Positions 8,876-18,093 of a stretch of 64,000 nucleotides of DNA are shown here, piece by piece. This DNA is from an uncultured Muribaculaceae bacterium. Its GTDB lineage: Bacteria; Bacteroidota; Bacteroidia; Bacteroidales; Muribaculaceae. The stretch is from contig CAJUAR010000001.1 in assembly GCA_910584495.1 (NCBI GenBank), positions 1-64,000 on the forward strand. Direction: 5' to 3'. Every line of letters begins with the position of its first letter. The first letter of the stretch is position 1. A program made the translations under genes and the position numbers. The notes under the pieces are model-generated. The model made no database searches, was not told where the DNA came from, and worked only from the letters and a program-made list of their open reading frames with translations.

Positions 8876-10156
8876 ATGAACATACTGCTGCTTGGCAGCG
8901 GCGGCCGCGAGGCTGCCATGGCATGGAAAATGCTCCAAAGCCCCCTGTTGGGCCATCTCTACATAGCCCCCGGCAACGGCGGCACCACAGCTTGCGGCAC
9001 CAATCTTCCCATCGACCCTTGCGATGCCGAGGCCGTGGACAAAGCAGTGACCGAACACTCCATCGACATGGTGGTTGGCGGCAGCGAAGCCCCGCTGGTG
9101 GCAGGTCTGCGCGACAAGCTCCTCGAGCGTGCCGCCATGCGCGGCGACAAGCTGCTCTTTGTAGGCCCCGGGGCCGACGGTGCTGCCCTCGAAGGCTCTA
9201 AAGACTTTGCAAAACGTTTTATGGGGCGGCACAACATACCCACGGCACGCCACCTGACAGTTACCAAGACCAATGTTGACGAAGGCCGCGCCTTCCTGCA
9301 CAGCCTCAAAGCACCCTATGTGCTCAAAGCCGACGGTCTTGCCGCCGGCAAAGGCGTGCTGATTATCGACAATCTCGACGAAGCAATAGCCGCCCTGGAC
9401 ACCATGCTCGACGGCCAGTTTGGAGCTGCATCGGCAAGCGTAGTCATTGAGCAATTCCTCAAAGGCATAGAATGTTCGGTGTTTGTGCTCACCGACGGCA
9501 GCGGCAACTACCGCGTGCTGCCCGTGGCCAAGGACTACAAACGCATAGGCGAGGGCGATACGGGCCTCAACACCGGCGGCATGGGAGCTGTTTCGCCCGT
9601 TCCTTTCGCCGACGAAACCTTTATGCAGAAGGTGACAGAACGCATCATCGAACCCACTCTCAGCGGTCTGCGCCAAGAAGGCATAGACTATAGGGGCTTC
9701 ATATTCCTGGGCCTTATAAACTGCGACGGCGACCCATACGTGATTGAATACAACGTGCGCATGGGCGACCCCGAGACCGAAACCGTGATGACACGCATCG
9801 TGTCGGACTTTGTCGAAGCCCTTCGCGGCGCGGCCTCGGGCAATCTCGAAGGCTGCGACATGACCATCGACCCGCGTACCGCCGTGGGGGTGATGGCAGT
9901 GAGCGGCGGTTATCCCGGCAGCTATGCCAAAGGCAAGGAAATGACGATCGGGACAATGTCAGGCGACATACACGTTTTCCACGCCGGCACCAAGGAGGCC
10001 GAGGGCAAGCTCCTGAGCTGGGGCGGACGCGTCATCGATGTAGTTGCTCTTGCCGATGATATACCGTCGGCTGCCGCAAAGGCCTATGATGCCTTGCTGC
10101 AAATCTCCTTCGAAGGCATGTACTTCCGCCGCGACATAGGCAAAGACCTGCTCTGA
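8876..10156 (+). CDS. purD: Phosphoribosylamine--glycine ligase
   Basis: GAR synthetase catalyses the second step of de novo purine synthesis, joining phosphoribosylamine and glycine with ATP. It is an ATP-grasp enzyme. The N-terminal glycine loop LLLGSGGREAA, the ADGLAAGKGV ATP-binding motif, GAVSPVPF and the late EYNVRMGDPETE metal-site segment are all present. I chose the ATG at 8876 because MNILLLGSGGRE is the usual family start. The ATG at 8858 is in frame, adds six residues and overlaps the upstream stop (ATGA), so it is a real alternative that would give translational coupling. Length is about 426 residues, normal for the family. Confidence 0.96.
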   Translation: MNILLLGSGGREAAMAWKMLQSPLLGHLYIAPGNGGTTACGTNLPIDPCDAEAVDKAVTEHSIDMVVGGSEAPLVAGLRDKLLERAAMRGDKLLFVGPGADGAALEGSKDFAKRFMGRHNIPTARHLTVTKTNVDEGRAFLHSLKAPYVLKADGLAAGKGVLIIDNLDEAIAALDTMLDGQFGAASASVVIEQFLKGIECSVFVLTDGSGNYRVLPVAKDYKRIGEGDTGLNTGGMGAVSPVPFADETFMQKVTERIIEPTLSGLRQEGIDYRGFIFLGLINCDGDPYVIEYNVRMGDPETETVMTRIVSDFVEALRGAASGNLEGCDMTIDPRTAVGVMAVSGGYPGSYAKGKEMTIGTMSGDIHVFHAGTKEAEGKLLSWGGRVIDVVALADDIPSAAAKAYDALLQISFEGMYFRRDIGKDLL

Positions 10157-11145
10157 TGTCGGCAGCCTCCTATACGACCCAACTGATGCATGCGCGGGGT
10201 TTCAACCTCGCGCTGGCATTGCTTGCCGTTACGGCTGCCACTCTTTTCTTTTTAGGAGGCAACACCGAGCCCATCAACGGCGACCGTGGCTTTGCCTTTA
10301 CATCGGCAAACGAATGGTTTACCGTGCCCGCAGCCGACTTTTCCGCCGGCATAGGAGCATCGGTGTTCACTGTGCTCATCATGCTGCTCATCAACCGCAT
10401 CCACAATGTGTTCCGCGCCATGACCTCGCTGTTCATAGGCATGTTTGCCATGATGCAGATGGGCACGCCGGGGCTGATGACGCAGTTTTCCAACGGCTCG
10501 CTCATGGCCGTGGTGGTGCCTCTGTGCATCCTTTTTCTGCTTCGCTGCTATGGATCGCCGCGTGCGGCACGCACTGTGTTCCTGGTGTTTTTCATCCTTT
10601 CTGCGGCTCTGCTGACGCAGTATAGCTTTGTATTCTACTTCCTTGTAATGGCCATAGGGTGCATGCAGATGCGCGTGTTTAACTGGCGCAACATTTCAGC
10701 GGCAACACTGGGCATCATAAGCCCCTGGTGGATTGTTTTCGGATTCGGGCTCGTCAACCCGTTCGAGCTCCAATTGCCACACCTGTCGAGCATTCTTGTC
10801 CATATACACCAAAGCGACATGCTCCTGATGCTTATCGCTGTTGGATTTACGGTGCTCATCACGGCAGTGTGCTTCATACTGAGCGTGATGCGCACAATTG
10901 CCTATAATGCACACGCACGTGCTGTCAACGGCGTGTTCACCATCACCACCATGGTGACTGTAGCCGCACTGTGCATCGACAACGGAAACATGACCAGCTA
11001 TGTGCCTCTTCTCAATTTCTGCGCGGCAATGGAAGTGACGCACTATTTCTCGACCCACCGCGCCGAAAAATCATTTATAGCCATCCTGTTGATATTTGCC
11101 GCCTATGCGGCGCTTGCAATATGCCAAACAATTATATCCGCCTGA
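10156..11145 (+). CDS. Polytopic membrane protein (DUF6427-like)
   Basis: A 329-residue integral membrane protein with about eight or nine hydrophobic segments and almost no soluble domain. Its ATG shares one base with the purD stop (TGATG), and its 3' end overlaps pdxB by 25 bp, so it sits inside a tight operon. The size, hydrophobic pattern and linkage to purD recall the uncharacterised DUF6427 membrane family of Bacteroidota, but I cannot confirm that without a search. No catalytic or transport motif is visible. Its function is unknown. Confidence 0.75.
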   Translation: MSAASYTTQLMHARGFNLALALLAVTAATLFFLGGNTEPINGDRGFAFTSANEWFTVPAADFSAGIGASVFTVLIMLLINRIHNVFRAMTSLFIGMFAMMQMGTPGLMTQFSNGSLMAVVVPLCILFLLRCYGSPRAARTVFLVFFILSAALLTQYSFVFYFLVMAIGCMQMRVFNWRNISAATLGIISPWWIVFGFGLVNPFELQLPHLSSILVHIHQSDMLLMLIAVGFTVLITAVCFILSVMRTIAYNAHARAVNGVFTITTMVTVAALCIDNGNMTSYVPLLNFCAAMEVTHYFSTHRAEKSFIAILLIFAAYAALAICQTIISA

Positions 11146-12152
11146 TTATTGAAAACAAGGTGCCTTTCGTGAAAGGGCTTCTCGACGACTATGCCACCAT
11201 CCGCTACCTGGCACCTGAGGAAATCACACCCAAAGCCGTGCGCGAGGCCGACGGCATGATTATCCGCACACGAACAGCATGCAACGAAGAACTCCTTGCC
11301 AAATCGGAGTGCAAAATCATTGCCACCGCCACCATAGGCACCGACCACATCGACCTTGACTACTGCCGCCGCCGGGGCATTACAATTGTCAACGCCCCGG
11401 GATGCAACGCTCCCGCCGTGGCACAGCATGTGTTTGCCTCGCTGCTCCACACCATCAACCGCCCGCTGTCGTCCTACACCATTGGCATCGTCGGCGTGGG
11501 GCACGTGGGCAGCATTGTGGCACGATGGGCCGAAGGGCTGGAAATGAAAGTGCTGCTCTGCGACCCGCCCCGCCAGGCCGCCGAAGGCGGTGACCAATGG
11601 TGCGACCTCGACACCATTGCCCGCGAGGCCGACATCATCACCTTCCACACACCACTAAGCAAAGAGGGCGACTACCCCACCTACCACCTTGCCGACGAGA
11701 CCTTCTTCAACAAGCTTCGACGTGCCCCCATCATCATCAACACCGCCCGCGGGGCCATTGTCGACACCGAGGCTCTGATCAAAGCCAAAGATGCCGGACA
11801 GACATGGCGGCTGATCATCGACTGCTGGGAAGGCGAACCGGCAATCAACACCGAACTGCTGCGGCGCACCACCATTGCCACACCTCACATAGCCGGCTAT
11901 TCCATAGAAGGAAAAATCAGAGCCTCGCAAGTGGCCGTCGATGCCATGAGCACATTCTTTATGATGCCTCGTGCAGAAGTGCGCCAACCGCAGCCCCCCG
12001 CACCGGCACGGCACGTGAGCATTGCCGGAATAATGGCCGGATACGACCCATGCCCGTTGAGCGAGGCCCTCAAAGCAGCCCCCGACGAATTCGAGACGCT
12101 ACGCAACAACTACGAACTGCGCCACGAAGCTCCCGAAGGGAGAGACCATTAG
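11121..12152 (+). CDS. pdxB: 4-phosphoerythronate dehydrogenase
   Basis: An NAD-dependent D-2-hydroxyacid dehydrogenase that oxidises 4-phosphoerythronate in the DXP-dependent pyridoxal phosphate pathway. Visible features are the catalytic-domain segment ATATIGTDHID, the Rossmann loop GIVGVGHVGS, the arginine in NTARGAIVDTE, the acidic DCWEGEP and the histidine in TPHIAGYS. It has 343 residues, slightly shorter than the E. coli enzyme (378). The start is the ATG at 11121; an in-frame extension to 10971 exists but lies inside the upstream gene and lacks family character. The 25-bp overlap with the membrane protein gene suggests coupling. Confidence 0.93.
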   Translation: MPNNYIRLIIENKVPFVKGLLDDYATIRYLAPEEITPKAVREADGMIIRTRTACNEELLAKSECKIIATATIGTDHIDLDYCRRRGITIVNAPGCNAPAVAQHVFASLLHTINRPLSSYTIGIVGVGHVGSIVARWAEGLEMKVLLCDPPRQAAEGGDQWCDLDTIAREADIITFHTPLSKEGDYPTYHLADETFFNKLRRAPIIINTARGAIVDTEALIKAKDAGQTWRLIIDCWEGEPAINTELLRRTTIATPHIAGYSIEGKIRASQVAVDAMSTFFMMPRAEVRQPQPPAPARHVSIAGIMAGYDPCPLSEALKAAPDEFETLRNNYELRHEAPEGRDH

Positions 12153-12221
12153 GACCGGTTCGACACTCTTAAATATCATTAAATAAAAGGCCCAAGCAAA
12201 CGCTTTTTGACAAGCTTTTAG

Positions 12222-12229
12222 TAATTTTG
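12222..12229 (+). promoter_or_regulatory. Candidate -7 element of coaX
   Basis: TAATTTTG ends 7 nt before the coaX ATG at 12237. No TTG lies at the 20-nt spacing. If used, the transcript would start at or next to the start codon. Confidence 0.4.
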
Positions 12230-12236
12230 TCGCCAA

Positions 12237-12995
12237 ATGGCTCTTAAACTCACCATCGACCGCGGTAACACCGCCATCAAGGCAGCCCTGTGGGATGCCT
12301 CGGGTCGCCTTATTGCCACACATAAAGGCGACGAAAGTTTTGCTGCCGGCGACCTTGCCCGCACTTTGCAGGATAAGTATCTCGGCGAGAACGAGCTTTT
12401 CGAAGCCATAGCATGGTGCACCGTCGTTGCCAGCGAACATGCCGACGACGAGACAAGCTTTGAAGGTACGGCGCACAAAGTGGTGGAACTCAACCACTCC
12501 ACACCCATCGACATGACCGTGGGCTATCTCACCCCCGAGACCCTCGGAGCCGACCGTCTTGCCGCCGCCCTGGGAGCCCTGGTAGTGGCCGGCGACAAAC
12601 GCCCTCTGCTGGTGAGCGACATAGGCACCGCCGTCACCTTCGACTACCTGTCGACGGGCCGCCACTATATGGGCGGCAACATAGCCCCGGGCATAGACCT
12701 TAGGCTCCGCGCCCTTGCGGCTTTTACCGATGCCCTGCCGGCGGTCAACGTCGAAGGCGGCGACATCCCTCTGTGGGGCCGCACCACAGCCGAAGCCATG
12801 CGCAGCGGGGCCGTTCGCGGCCTTGCCGCCGAACTGGCCTACTACCACGCCGCTGCCGGCTCCGACGCCCTGGCGGTAATCACCGGTGGCTCCGCCGAGC
12901 TTCTGGTAAACGAAAATATTCTAACTTTCGACTTTATCCACGACCCTTATCTCGTTCACAAGGGACTATTCAGTTTAATAAATCATGAAAATTAG
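12237..12995 (+). CDS. coaX: Type III pantothenate kinase
   Basis: Phosphorylates pantothenate in the first step of coenzyme A synthesis. It belongs to the ASKHA fold and is not inhibited by CoA. The N-terminal phosphate loop DRGNTAIK, GADRLAAALGA, the SDIGTAVTFD acidic motif and GGNIAPGIDLRLRAL are all present. Length is 252 residues, normal for the family. The 3' end overlaps the following outer-membrane protein gene by 11 bp, a link that recurs in Bacteroidota. Confidence 0.95.
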   Translation: MALKLTIDRGNTAIKAALWDASGRLIATHKGDESFAAGDLARTLQDKYLGENELFEAIAWCTVVASEHADDETSFEGTAHKVVELNHSTPIDMTVGYLTPETLGADRLAAALGALVVAGDKRPLLVSDIGTAVTFDYLSTGRHYMGGNIAPGIDLRLRALAAFTDALPAVNVEGGDIPLWGRTTAEAMRSGAVRGLAAELAYYHAAAGSDALAVITGGSAELLVNENILTFDFIHDPYLVHKGLFSLINHEN

Positions 12996-14262
12996 CAGGC
13001 TAACAGCAGTTTTGACACTCTTCGTGGCGGCACTCCATATTGCGAGTGCCCAAAACGGCACAATGACACCATACTCGCTCTACGGCTTGGGCGTGCTCCG
13101 CGACCATGCCACAAGCACCCAGCGCGCCATGGGCGGCATAGGCTATGCCATGAACTCAGGGCGGCAAATCAACGCCATGAACCCGGCATCGTATGCCGCT
13201 CGCGACACCCTCACTTTCCTCTTCGACATGGGCATAGAATTCACCAAAGTGTGGAACGAGGAAAACCAGCGCAAAACCATCGACGGAAAGCTGACCGACA
13301 ACTGGGTGAAAGGAAACAAAACAGGCGGCGGCCTCGACTACGTGACCATGCAGTTCCCTCTTGGCAAATACATGGGCGGCTCGGTGGGCCTGGTGCCATA
13401 CTCGAGCGTGGGCTATGCATTCGGCGACAAAATTCAGAACGGCACATACACCCAGCAGGGTTCGGGAAGCCTTAACGAAGTATATGTGGGCGTGGCCGGT
13501 AAAATCTACAAAGGGCTGACCATCGGGGCCAACATCTCCTATCTGTTCGGCACCCTGCTGCACGAAAACTATGTGACAAGCAGCACTGCCGTGACGCTCT
13601 ACCAGAAACAAATCGAGGTGCGCGACTACCACCTTGTCTTCGGTGCACAGTACTCGCTGCCCATCGGAGCCAACGTGCTCACCGCCGGCCTCACCTTCAG
13701 CCCCGGCAAAGACCTCCTTGGCAACTACCGACAGGTGAACATCGACAACGGCCAGGATTCCGAGCCCCAATTCTCGGAAAGCACCAAGCTCAAAGGCAAC
13801 TACTCGCTGCCCTCAAAGTGGGGTGCCGGCATAAACTACCGCCTGGGGCGCAAACTGATGATGGAGTTTGACTTCACCTACCAACCCTGGAAGGATGCCA
13901 AGAACAAACTCATTGCCGACGATCCCGACCACCGCGCAGAATACTGCGACCGAACACGCTACGCCTTCGGTGCCGAATGGATGCCCAACTGGCGCGGCGG
14001 CTACTTCGAACGCGTCAACTACCGCGTGGGCGCATACTACAACAACGACTATCTGAAACTGCAGAACAACCGTCTTCGCGAATATGGCCTCACTGCCGGC
14101 TTCGGGTTCCCCGTGCCTGCTTTCAAAACCACCATCAATCTCGGTTTCGAATGGATGCACCGATATGGAGCTCCCAACGGCACCATCAAGGAGAACTATC
14201 TCAACATTACACTGGGCATCAATTTCAACGAAATGTGGTTCCGTCAGAGCAAAATATACTAA
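12985..14262 (+). CDS. Outer-membrane beta-barrel protein
   Basis: A 425-residue secreted protein with a signal peptide of about 22 residues ending at IASAQ. The mature start MTPYSLYGLGVL, then AMGGIGYAM and INAMNPASYA, recalls FadL/PorV-like barrels of Bacteroidota. The rest has repeated amphipathic strands with aromatic girdles and YRLGRKLMMEFDFTY-type hairpins. It lies between coaX and lptC, so it probably belongs to an envelope-biogenesis transcription unit. Substrate or function is unknown. Confidence 0.8.
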   Translation: MKISRLTAVLTLFVAALHIASAQNGTMTPYSLYGLGVLRDHATSTQRAMGGIGYAMNSGRQINAMNPASYAARDTLTFLFDMGIEFTKVWNEENQRKTIDGKLTDNWVKGNKTGGGLDYVTMQFPLGKYMGGSVGLVPYSSVGYAFGDKIQNGTYTQQGSGSLNEVYVGVAGKIYKGLTIGANISYLFGTLLHENYVTSSTAVTLYQKQIEVRDYHLVFGAQYSLPIGANVLTAGLTFSPGKDLLGNYRQVNIDNGQDSEPQFSESTKLKGNYSLPSKWGAGINYRLGRKLMMEFDFTYQPWKDAKNKLIADDPDHRAEYCDRTRYAFGAEWMPNWRGGYFERVNYRVGAYYNNDYLKLQNNRLREYGLTAGFGFPVPAFKTTINLGFEWMHRYGAPNGTIKENYLNITLGINFNEMWFRQSKIY

Positions 14263-14282
14263 GCCGACGCGCACAGCTGCGC

Positions 14283-14993
14283 ATGCTTCCCGCTGTGGCG
14301 GCCTTGCTGGCCGCCACGCTGCATGTTGCATGCTCGCCGGAGCGCAAGCACTATGTGCCCAATGCCGGCGACGGCAACACCACCCCCACTATGGCCACCA
14401 CCAATGTGAGCACGCTCATCAGCGATTCGGGCTACACACGCTACCACCTGGTCTCTCCTCTGTGGCAGATGTTTGAAGATGCCGAGGAGCCTTTCTGGAA
14501 ATTTCCACTGGGCATGGAGCTTGAGCAGTACGACCTGCAGATGAACCCTGCGGCCACCGTGGTGTGCGATTCGGCAATCTACTATTCGCGCAAACGTCTG
14601 TGGCAGCTCGACGGCAACGTGGTGATGGTAAACACTCAGGCCGACAGCTTCCTCACACAGCAAGTGTTCTGGGACCAGAACAGCCGCAAAATCTACACCG
14701 ATTCGTTTATCCACATTGTGCGGACCGACCGCATAATCGAAGGCTACGGCATGGTATCGGACCAAAACATGATCTACTACACCGTGAACCGCCCGACGGC
14801 TATTCTGCCGGCCGAACGAGGCAAGAAAAACAATGCCGAAGAAGCCACAAAAACCGACAGCATTGCGACCGACAGCGCACAAACCCCGGCAAAAAGCCGA
14901 CAAGTGCGCTCGCGCGAACGACGCCGTCCCGACGGACTGATAATGTATAAAGAAGCTGCCTCGCAGCACGACAAAATAGAACAACAACGATGA
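14283..14993 (+). CDS. lptC: LPS export ABC transporter periplasmic protein LptC
   Basis: LptC is the single-span periplasmic component that passes lipopolysaccharide from LptBFG to LptA. The sequence has the OstA/LptC-like core: LEQYDLQMNPAATVVCDSA, then a run of beta-strands with DGNVVMVN and SFIHIVRTD. The C-terminus is a low-complexity charged tail (Lys, Thr, Ala, Arg). From the ATG at 14283 the protein is 236 residues with a short hydrophobic start and a weak lipobox (HVAC). A GTG at 14235, overlapping the previous gene by 28 bp, would add a basic n-region and is plausible. It overlaps the next gene by ATGA. Confidence 0.85.
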   Translation: MLPAVAALLAATLHVACSPERKHYVPNAGDGNTTPTMATTNVSTLISDSGYTRYHLVSPLWQMFEDAEEPFWKFPLGMELEQYDLQMNPAATVVCDSAIYYSRKRLWQLDGNVVMVNTQADSFLTQQVFWDQNSRKIYTDSFIHIVRTDRIIEGYGMVSDQNMIYYTVNRPTAILPAERGKKNNAEEATKTDSIATDSAQTPAKSRQVRSRERRRPDGLIMYKEAASQHDKIEQQR

Positions 14994-16258
14994 CCGCCTG
15001 GTTATATATCACCATCATATCGCTCATCTTCTCGGCCATTTTTTCGGGCGTGGAGATGGCCTTCGTCACATCCGACCGAGTACGCGTGGAGCTGGATGTC
15101 AACCGCGGAGGATTAATTGGCAAAATCATAAACCGTTTCTACACCGACAGCGAGCTGTTTATTTCAACATTGCTGGTGGGCAACAACATCATGCTTGTGG
15201 TCTACGGCATGGGGGCAGCCGTTCTCATAGAGCCATGGCTGCACAGCATGTTCCCCTCCGACGGCACAGTGCTCCTTGTGCAAACCATCATTTCCACCGT
15301 TGTCATCCTTCTCACAGGCGAATTCATGCCCAAAACAGTTTTCGGCATCAACCCCAACAATTCGTTAAAAATCATGGCTGTGCCCATGTTCCTGTTCTAC
15401 ATCATTCTGTGGCCCGTCTCGTCTTTCACATCGTGGCTTTCGCGCATGCTCATGAATCTTGCCGGTGTGAAAGATTCCTCAAAGACACTCCACATTATAT
15501 CCATCGGCGAACTCAACGACTACATAGAAGAGAGCATGGACGACCTGGAAGAACAGAAACAGACGGTGGAAAACGAAGTTAAAATCTTCCGCAACGCCCT
15601 CGATTTCTCGTCCACGCACGTTCGCGACTGCATGATTCCACGCAACGAAATAGTGGCGGTAAACATCGACGAGGCAACCCGCAGCGAACTCGTCGAGCTG
15701 TTTGTCAAAACGGGACGCTCGAAAATCCTCGTTTTTCGAAACGACATAGACAACATTATGGGCTATATCCATGTGAGCGAACTCTTCGACCCATCAGTCG
15801 ACTGGAAGGAACGCATCAAGCCCGTGCTCTATACACCTGAAAATCTCATGGCCAACACCATGATGCGCCGCCTGCTGCAGCAAAAACGCTCCATTGCCAT
15901 TGTCATCGACGAGTTTGGCGGCACTGCCGGCATGCTCACCCTCGAAGACCTCATGGAAGAAATCTGCGGCGACATAGAAGACGAGCACGACACCAACAGC
16001 CTCACTGCCAAAGAAGTGGAACCGGGTGTCTACGAAATGTCGGCACGCTGCGAAATTGCCGAAATCAACGAGCATTTCCACCTCAACCTCCCGGAGGACG
16101 ACAGCTACCAGACAATCGCCGGATATATTCTCCACACCACCGGCACCATTCCGGCCGAAGGTGCGTCTGTGATGATTGACAATCTGCGCTTCGACATCCT
16201 CAAAAAATCGGACAACCGTCTGGAACTCATACGCATGACAGCCTCTACCGATGAATGA
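14990..16258 (+). CDS. CNNM/CorC-family membrane protein (hemolysin family, GldE-like)
   Basis: A 422-residue inner-membrane protein. Residues about 1-150 form the DUF21/CNNM membrane domain, with the conserved FSGVEMAF and [10 protein letters not shown] motifs. Residues about 200-330 are a CBS pair ([13 protein letters not shown], then [26 protein letters not shown]). Residues about 340-415 are the CorC_HlyC domain. Relatives are linked to magnesium or cobalt efflux; in Bacteroidota, GldE belongs to this family. It overlaps lptC by 4 bp. The transported ion is not determined by the sequence. Confidence 0.9.
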   Translation: MTAWLYITIISLIFSAIFSGVEMAFVTSDRVRVELDVNRGGLIGKIINRFYTDSELFISTLLVGNNIMLVVYGMGAAVLIEPWLHSMFPSDGTVLLVQTIISTVVILLTGEFMPKTVFGINPNNSLKIMAVPMFLFYIILWPVSSFTSWLSRMLMNLAGVKDSSKTLHIISIGELNDYIEESMDDLEEQKQTVENEVKIFRNALDFSSTHVRDCMIPRNEIVAVNIDEATRSELVELFVKTGRSKILVFRNDIDNIMGYIHVSELFDPSVDWKERIKPVLYTPENLMANTMMRRLLQQKRSIAIVIDEFGGTAGMLTLEDLMEEICGDIEDEHDTNSLTAKEVEPGVYEMSARCEIAEINEHFHLNLPEDDSYQTIAGYILHTTGTIPAEGASVMIDNLRFDILKKSDNRLELIRMTASTDE

Positions 16259-16292
16259 GCCTACAGCCGTCAAAGCATAAAAAAAATTCATA

Positions 16293-16433
16293 TTCTGAGC
16301 GGAGAGACAAACAATAGAGGGACTGTGAACGTTTAGCATTATGAAACACCCCGGTTGGCGGTGCCTATCGAGGGCTTTCGGGAACTAAGGTTCAACATCT
16401 ACAATTTATTTACTCTCCAATCAATTCTCAGAA
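16293..16433 (+). promoter_or_regulatory. Possible structured leader of the OmpA gene
   Basis: Two collinear complementary blocks bracket this leader. TTCTGAG (16293-16299) pairs with CTCAGAA (16427-16433), and GGAGAG (16301-16306) pairs with CTCTCC (16413-16418). The closing stem would end three bases before the ATG at 16437 and could hide the ribosome entry site. Within the loop is a 15-codon frame with an ATG at 16341 and a stop at 16386-16388. I recognise no known riboswitch class, and the fold is only predicted by eye. Confidence 0.4.
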
Positions 16434-16436
16434 ATT

Positions 16437-17570
16437 ATGAAAACAAACTTACTTACAGCGATCGGCTTGGCTGTCGTATCCGGCTTTTCACTAGGTGCCC
16501 AAACAGTGGAAGAGCCCTCGACATTCGCCAATGTTTATATCGGCGCAGGAGGTGGCGTTGTCACACCTATGCACAATCACCCCTTCTTCGGAGCAATGCG
16601 CGGCTCGGCCGGAGTTTTCATAGGCAAACAGCTGACGCCCACTTTTGGCGTGGGTATTGAAAGCGCATTCAGTGTAAACACATCATCGTGGGGCGGTCCT
16701 CGTTCGGCCAATGCGTTCGACAACAGCTATGTCGGTCTCTATGGCACGGTCGACCTCTTCAATCTTTTTGGCGGCTATCAGTGCGCCACTCGTCCTTTCA
16801 GCATCGAAGCTCTTGCCGGCGCAGGCTGGGGACACGACTACTACCCCAAGAGCGTGGCTCAGGACTATAACTACTTCGCCACAAAATTCGGCCTCAACTT
16901 CAACTTCAACGTCACCGACAATGTTACCATCGCCCTCAAACCCGCCCTTACGTGGAATATGAATGGCGAATACGAACAAAGCAACGTGGGCTACAACATC
17001 AACGATGCCACCTTCTCGCTCTTTGCCACAGTGGCCTACCGCTTTGGCGACGGCTTCCCCTGCGTGAAGCCCTACGATGCCGCACAGGTGAACTCTCTTA
17101 ATGCCCGCATCAACGAACTCCGCAACCAGGTAGCTGCCGAAAGCGCCAATGCCGAACAGTGGGCAACACGTGCCCAAAGCCTTGCCGCCGACCTCGATTC
17201 GTGCCGTGCTCACAAACCGCAGATTATAACCAAAGTTGAAAACAATCTCAGCTCGGTTCGCTTCGTCTTCTTCCGCGTAGGGTCGCACGCCATCACTGCT
17301 GACCAGCGGCCAAATGTCGAAATGATTGCCGACTACATGAAGAACCATCCTAAATCGAATGTTGTAATCAAGGGTTACGCTTCGCCCGAAGGAAACTACG
17401 AATTCAACGTCAAACTCGCCCAGGCTCGTGCCGACGCTGTGAAAAACGTCCTAATCAGCAAATATAAAATTGCAGCAAGCCGTATCACCGCCGAAGGCGA
17501 AGGCATTGGCAAAATGTTTGAAGAAGAATCGTGGAACCGCGTAAGCATCTGCACACTCGAAACAGAATAA
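16437..17570 (+). CDS. OmpA family outer-membrane protein
   Basis: A 377-residue porin-like protein. A signal peptide of about 20 residues ends at LGAQ. An eight-strand-type beta-barrel follows (residues about 25-205, with VYIGAGGGVVTPM and several W/Y-rich strands). A short coiled linker rich in Asn, Ala and Glu spans residues about 215-255. A C-terminal OmpA peptidoglycan-binding domain covers residues about 270-375 (VVIKGYASPEG, LAQARADAVKN and NRVSI). It tethers the outer membrane to peptidoglycan and is probably abundant. It has its own leader and a downstream hairpin, consistent with a monocistronic, strongly expressed gene. Confidence 0.93.
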   Translation: MKTNLLTAIGLAVVSGFSLGAQTVEEPSTFANVYIGAGGGVVTPMHNHPFFGAMRGSAGVFIGKQLTPTFGVGIESAFSVNTSSWGGPRSANAFDNSYVGLYGTVDLFNLFGGYQCATRPFSIEALAGAGWGHDYYPKSVAQDYNYFATKFGLNFNFNVTDNVTIALKPALTWNMNGEYEQSNVGYNINDATFSLFATVAYRFGDGFPCVKPYDAAQVNSLNARINELRNQVAAESANAEQWATRAQSLAADLDSCRAHKPQIITKVENNLSSVRFVFFRVGSHAITADQRPNVEMIADYMKNHPKSNVVIKGYASPEGNYEFNVKLAQARADAVKNVLISKYKIAASRITAEGEGIGKMFEEESWNRVSICTLETE

Positions 17571-17621
17571 ATTGATAAATGCAAAAAGCACAGACATAAA
17601 TAACAACATAAAACAACATTA

Positions 17622-17663
17622 GCAACGCGGGGCCGGCAATCACCGACCCCTCGTTGCGCAATT
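17622..17663 (+). terminator. Terminator-like hairpin after the OmpA gene
   Basis: GCAACG-GGGG-CGG pairs with CCG-CCCC-CGTTGC (17622-17657), with single unpaired bases between the blocks and a short loop. The tail GCAATTT has only a weak T run. Confidence 0.6.
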
Positions 17664-17707
17664 TAAAAACACGGCCATCAGGCCTCAAAAAATCTTCTTT
17701 CTATACT

Positions 17708-17986
17708 ATGTCAGAACTATGGATTAATATCATCGGCTACTCGGCCAGTATCTGCATGATTCTTGGCTACTTGCCTCAGGCCTTAACCACAATACGCACA
17801 CGCCAGACCGACGGCATTGCAATGCCGACATTCTGCATGCTGGGGCTCGGAAGCATATTCTTTGTCGTTCAGGGCTTTGCGCTCCACAACTGGCCATTGG
17901 TCATTACCAACGTCATTGCCACAGTGTGCTCGCTAATCACTTTCGGAATCAAAGTTTACAACGACTACTTCAAAAATAAACCTTGA
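17708..17986 (+). CDS. SemiSWEET-type sugar transporter
   Basis: A 92-residue protein with three transmembrane helices. The first helix has the PQ-loop motif GYLPQ followed by IRTRQTDGIA, typical of bacterial SemiSWEETs, which work as dimers to move sugars by facilitated diffusion. Length matches the family (about 85-100). I chose the ATG at 17708 because the in-frame extension upstream (18 codons from 17654) is polar and lacks family character. Substrate is unknown. It lies alone between the OmpA gene and manC. Confidence 0.88.
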   Translation: MSELWINIIGYSASICMILGYLPQALTTIRTRQTDGIAMPTFCMLGLGSIFFVVQGFALHNWPLVITNVIATVCSLITFGIKVYNDYFKNKP

Positions 17987-18044
17987 ATTAAAAAAAATTA
18001 ACACATCACACCGGGCTTGCTCTTTCATCTTTGCCATAAAATTG

Positions 18045-18061
18045 CTAACTTAGCAAGTTAG
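18045..18061. promoter_or_regulatory. Inverted repeat over a -7-like element before manC
   Basis: CTAACTT and AAGTTAG flank AGC. The left arm contains TAACTTAG (18046-18053), close to the -7 consensus. It may be an operator or a chance palindrome. Confidence 0.35.
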
Positions 18062-18093
18062 AAAGAACGCAACCCAAAAAAAATAACAGTGAA

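Noticed and set aside
10971..11120. 50-codon N-terminal extension of pdxB
   Set aside because: It lies within the upstream membrane protein gene, and the residues are unlike the family; the ATG at 11121 gives the normal start.
16293..16433. SAM-I riboswitch in the OmpA leader
   Set aside because: AGAGGGA and GGTGCC fragments recall SAM-I, but the order, P1 stem and kink-turn do not fit, and the gene is not in methionine metabolism.
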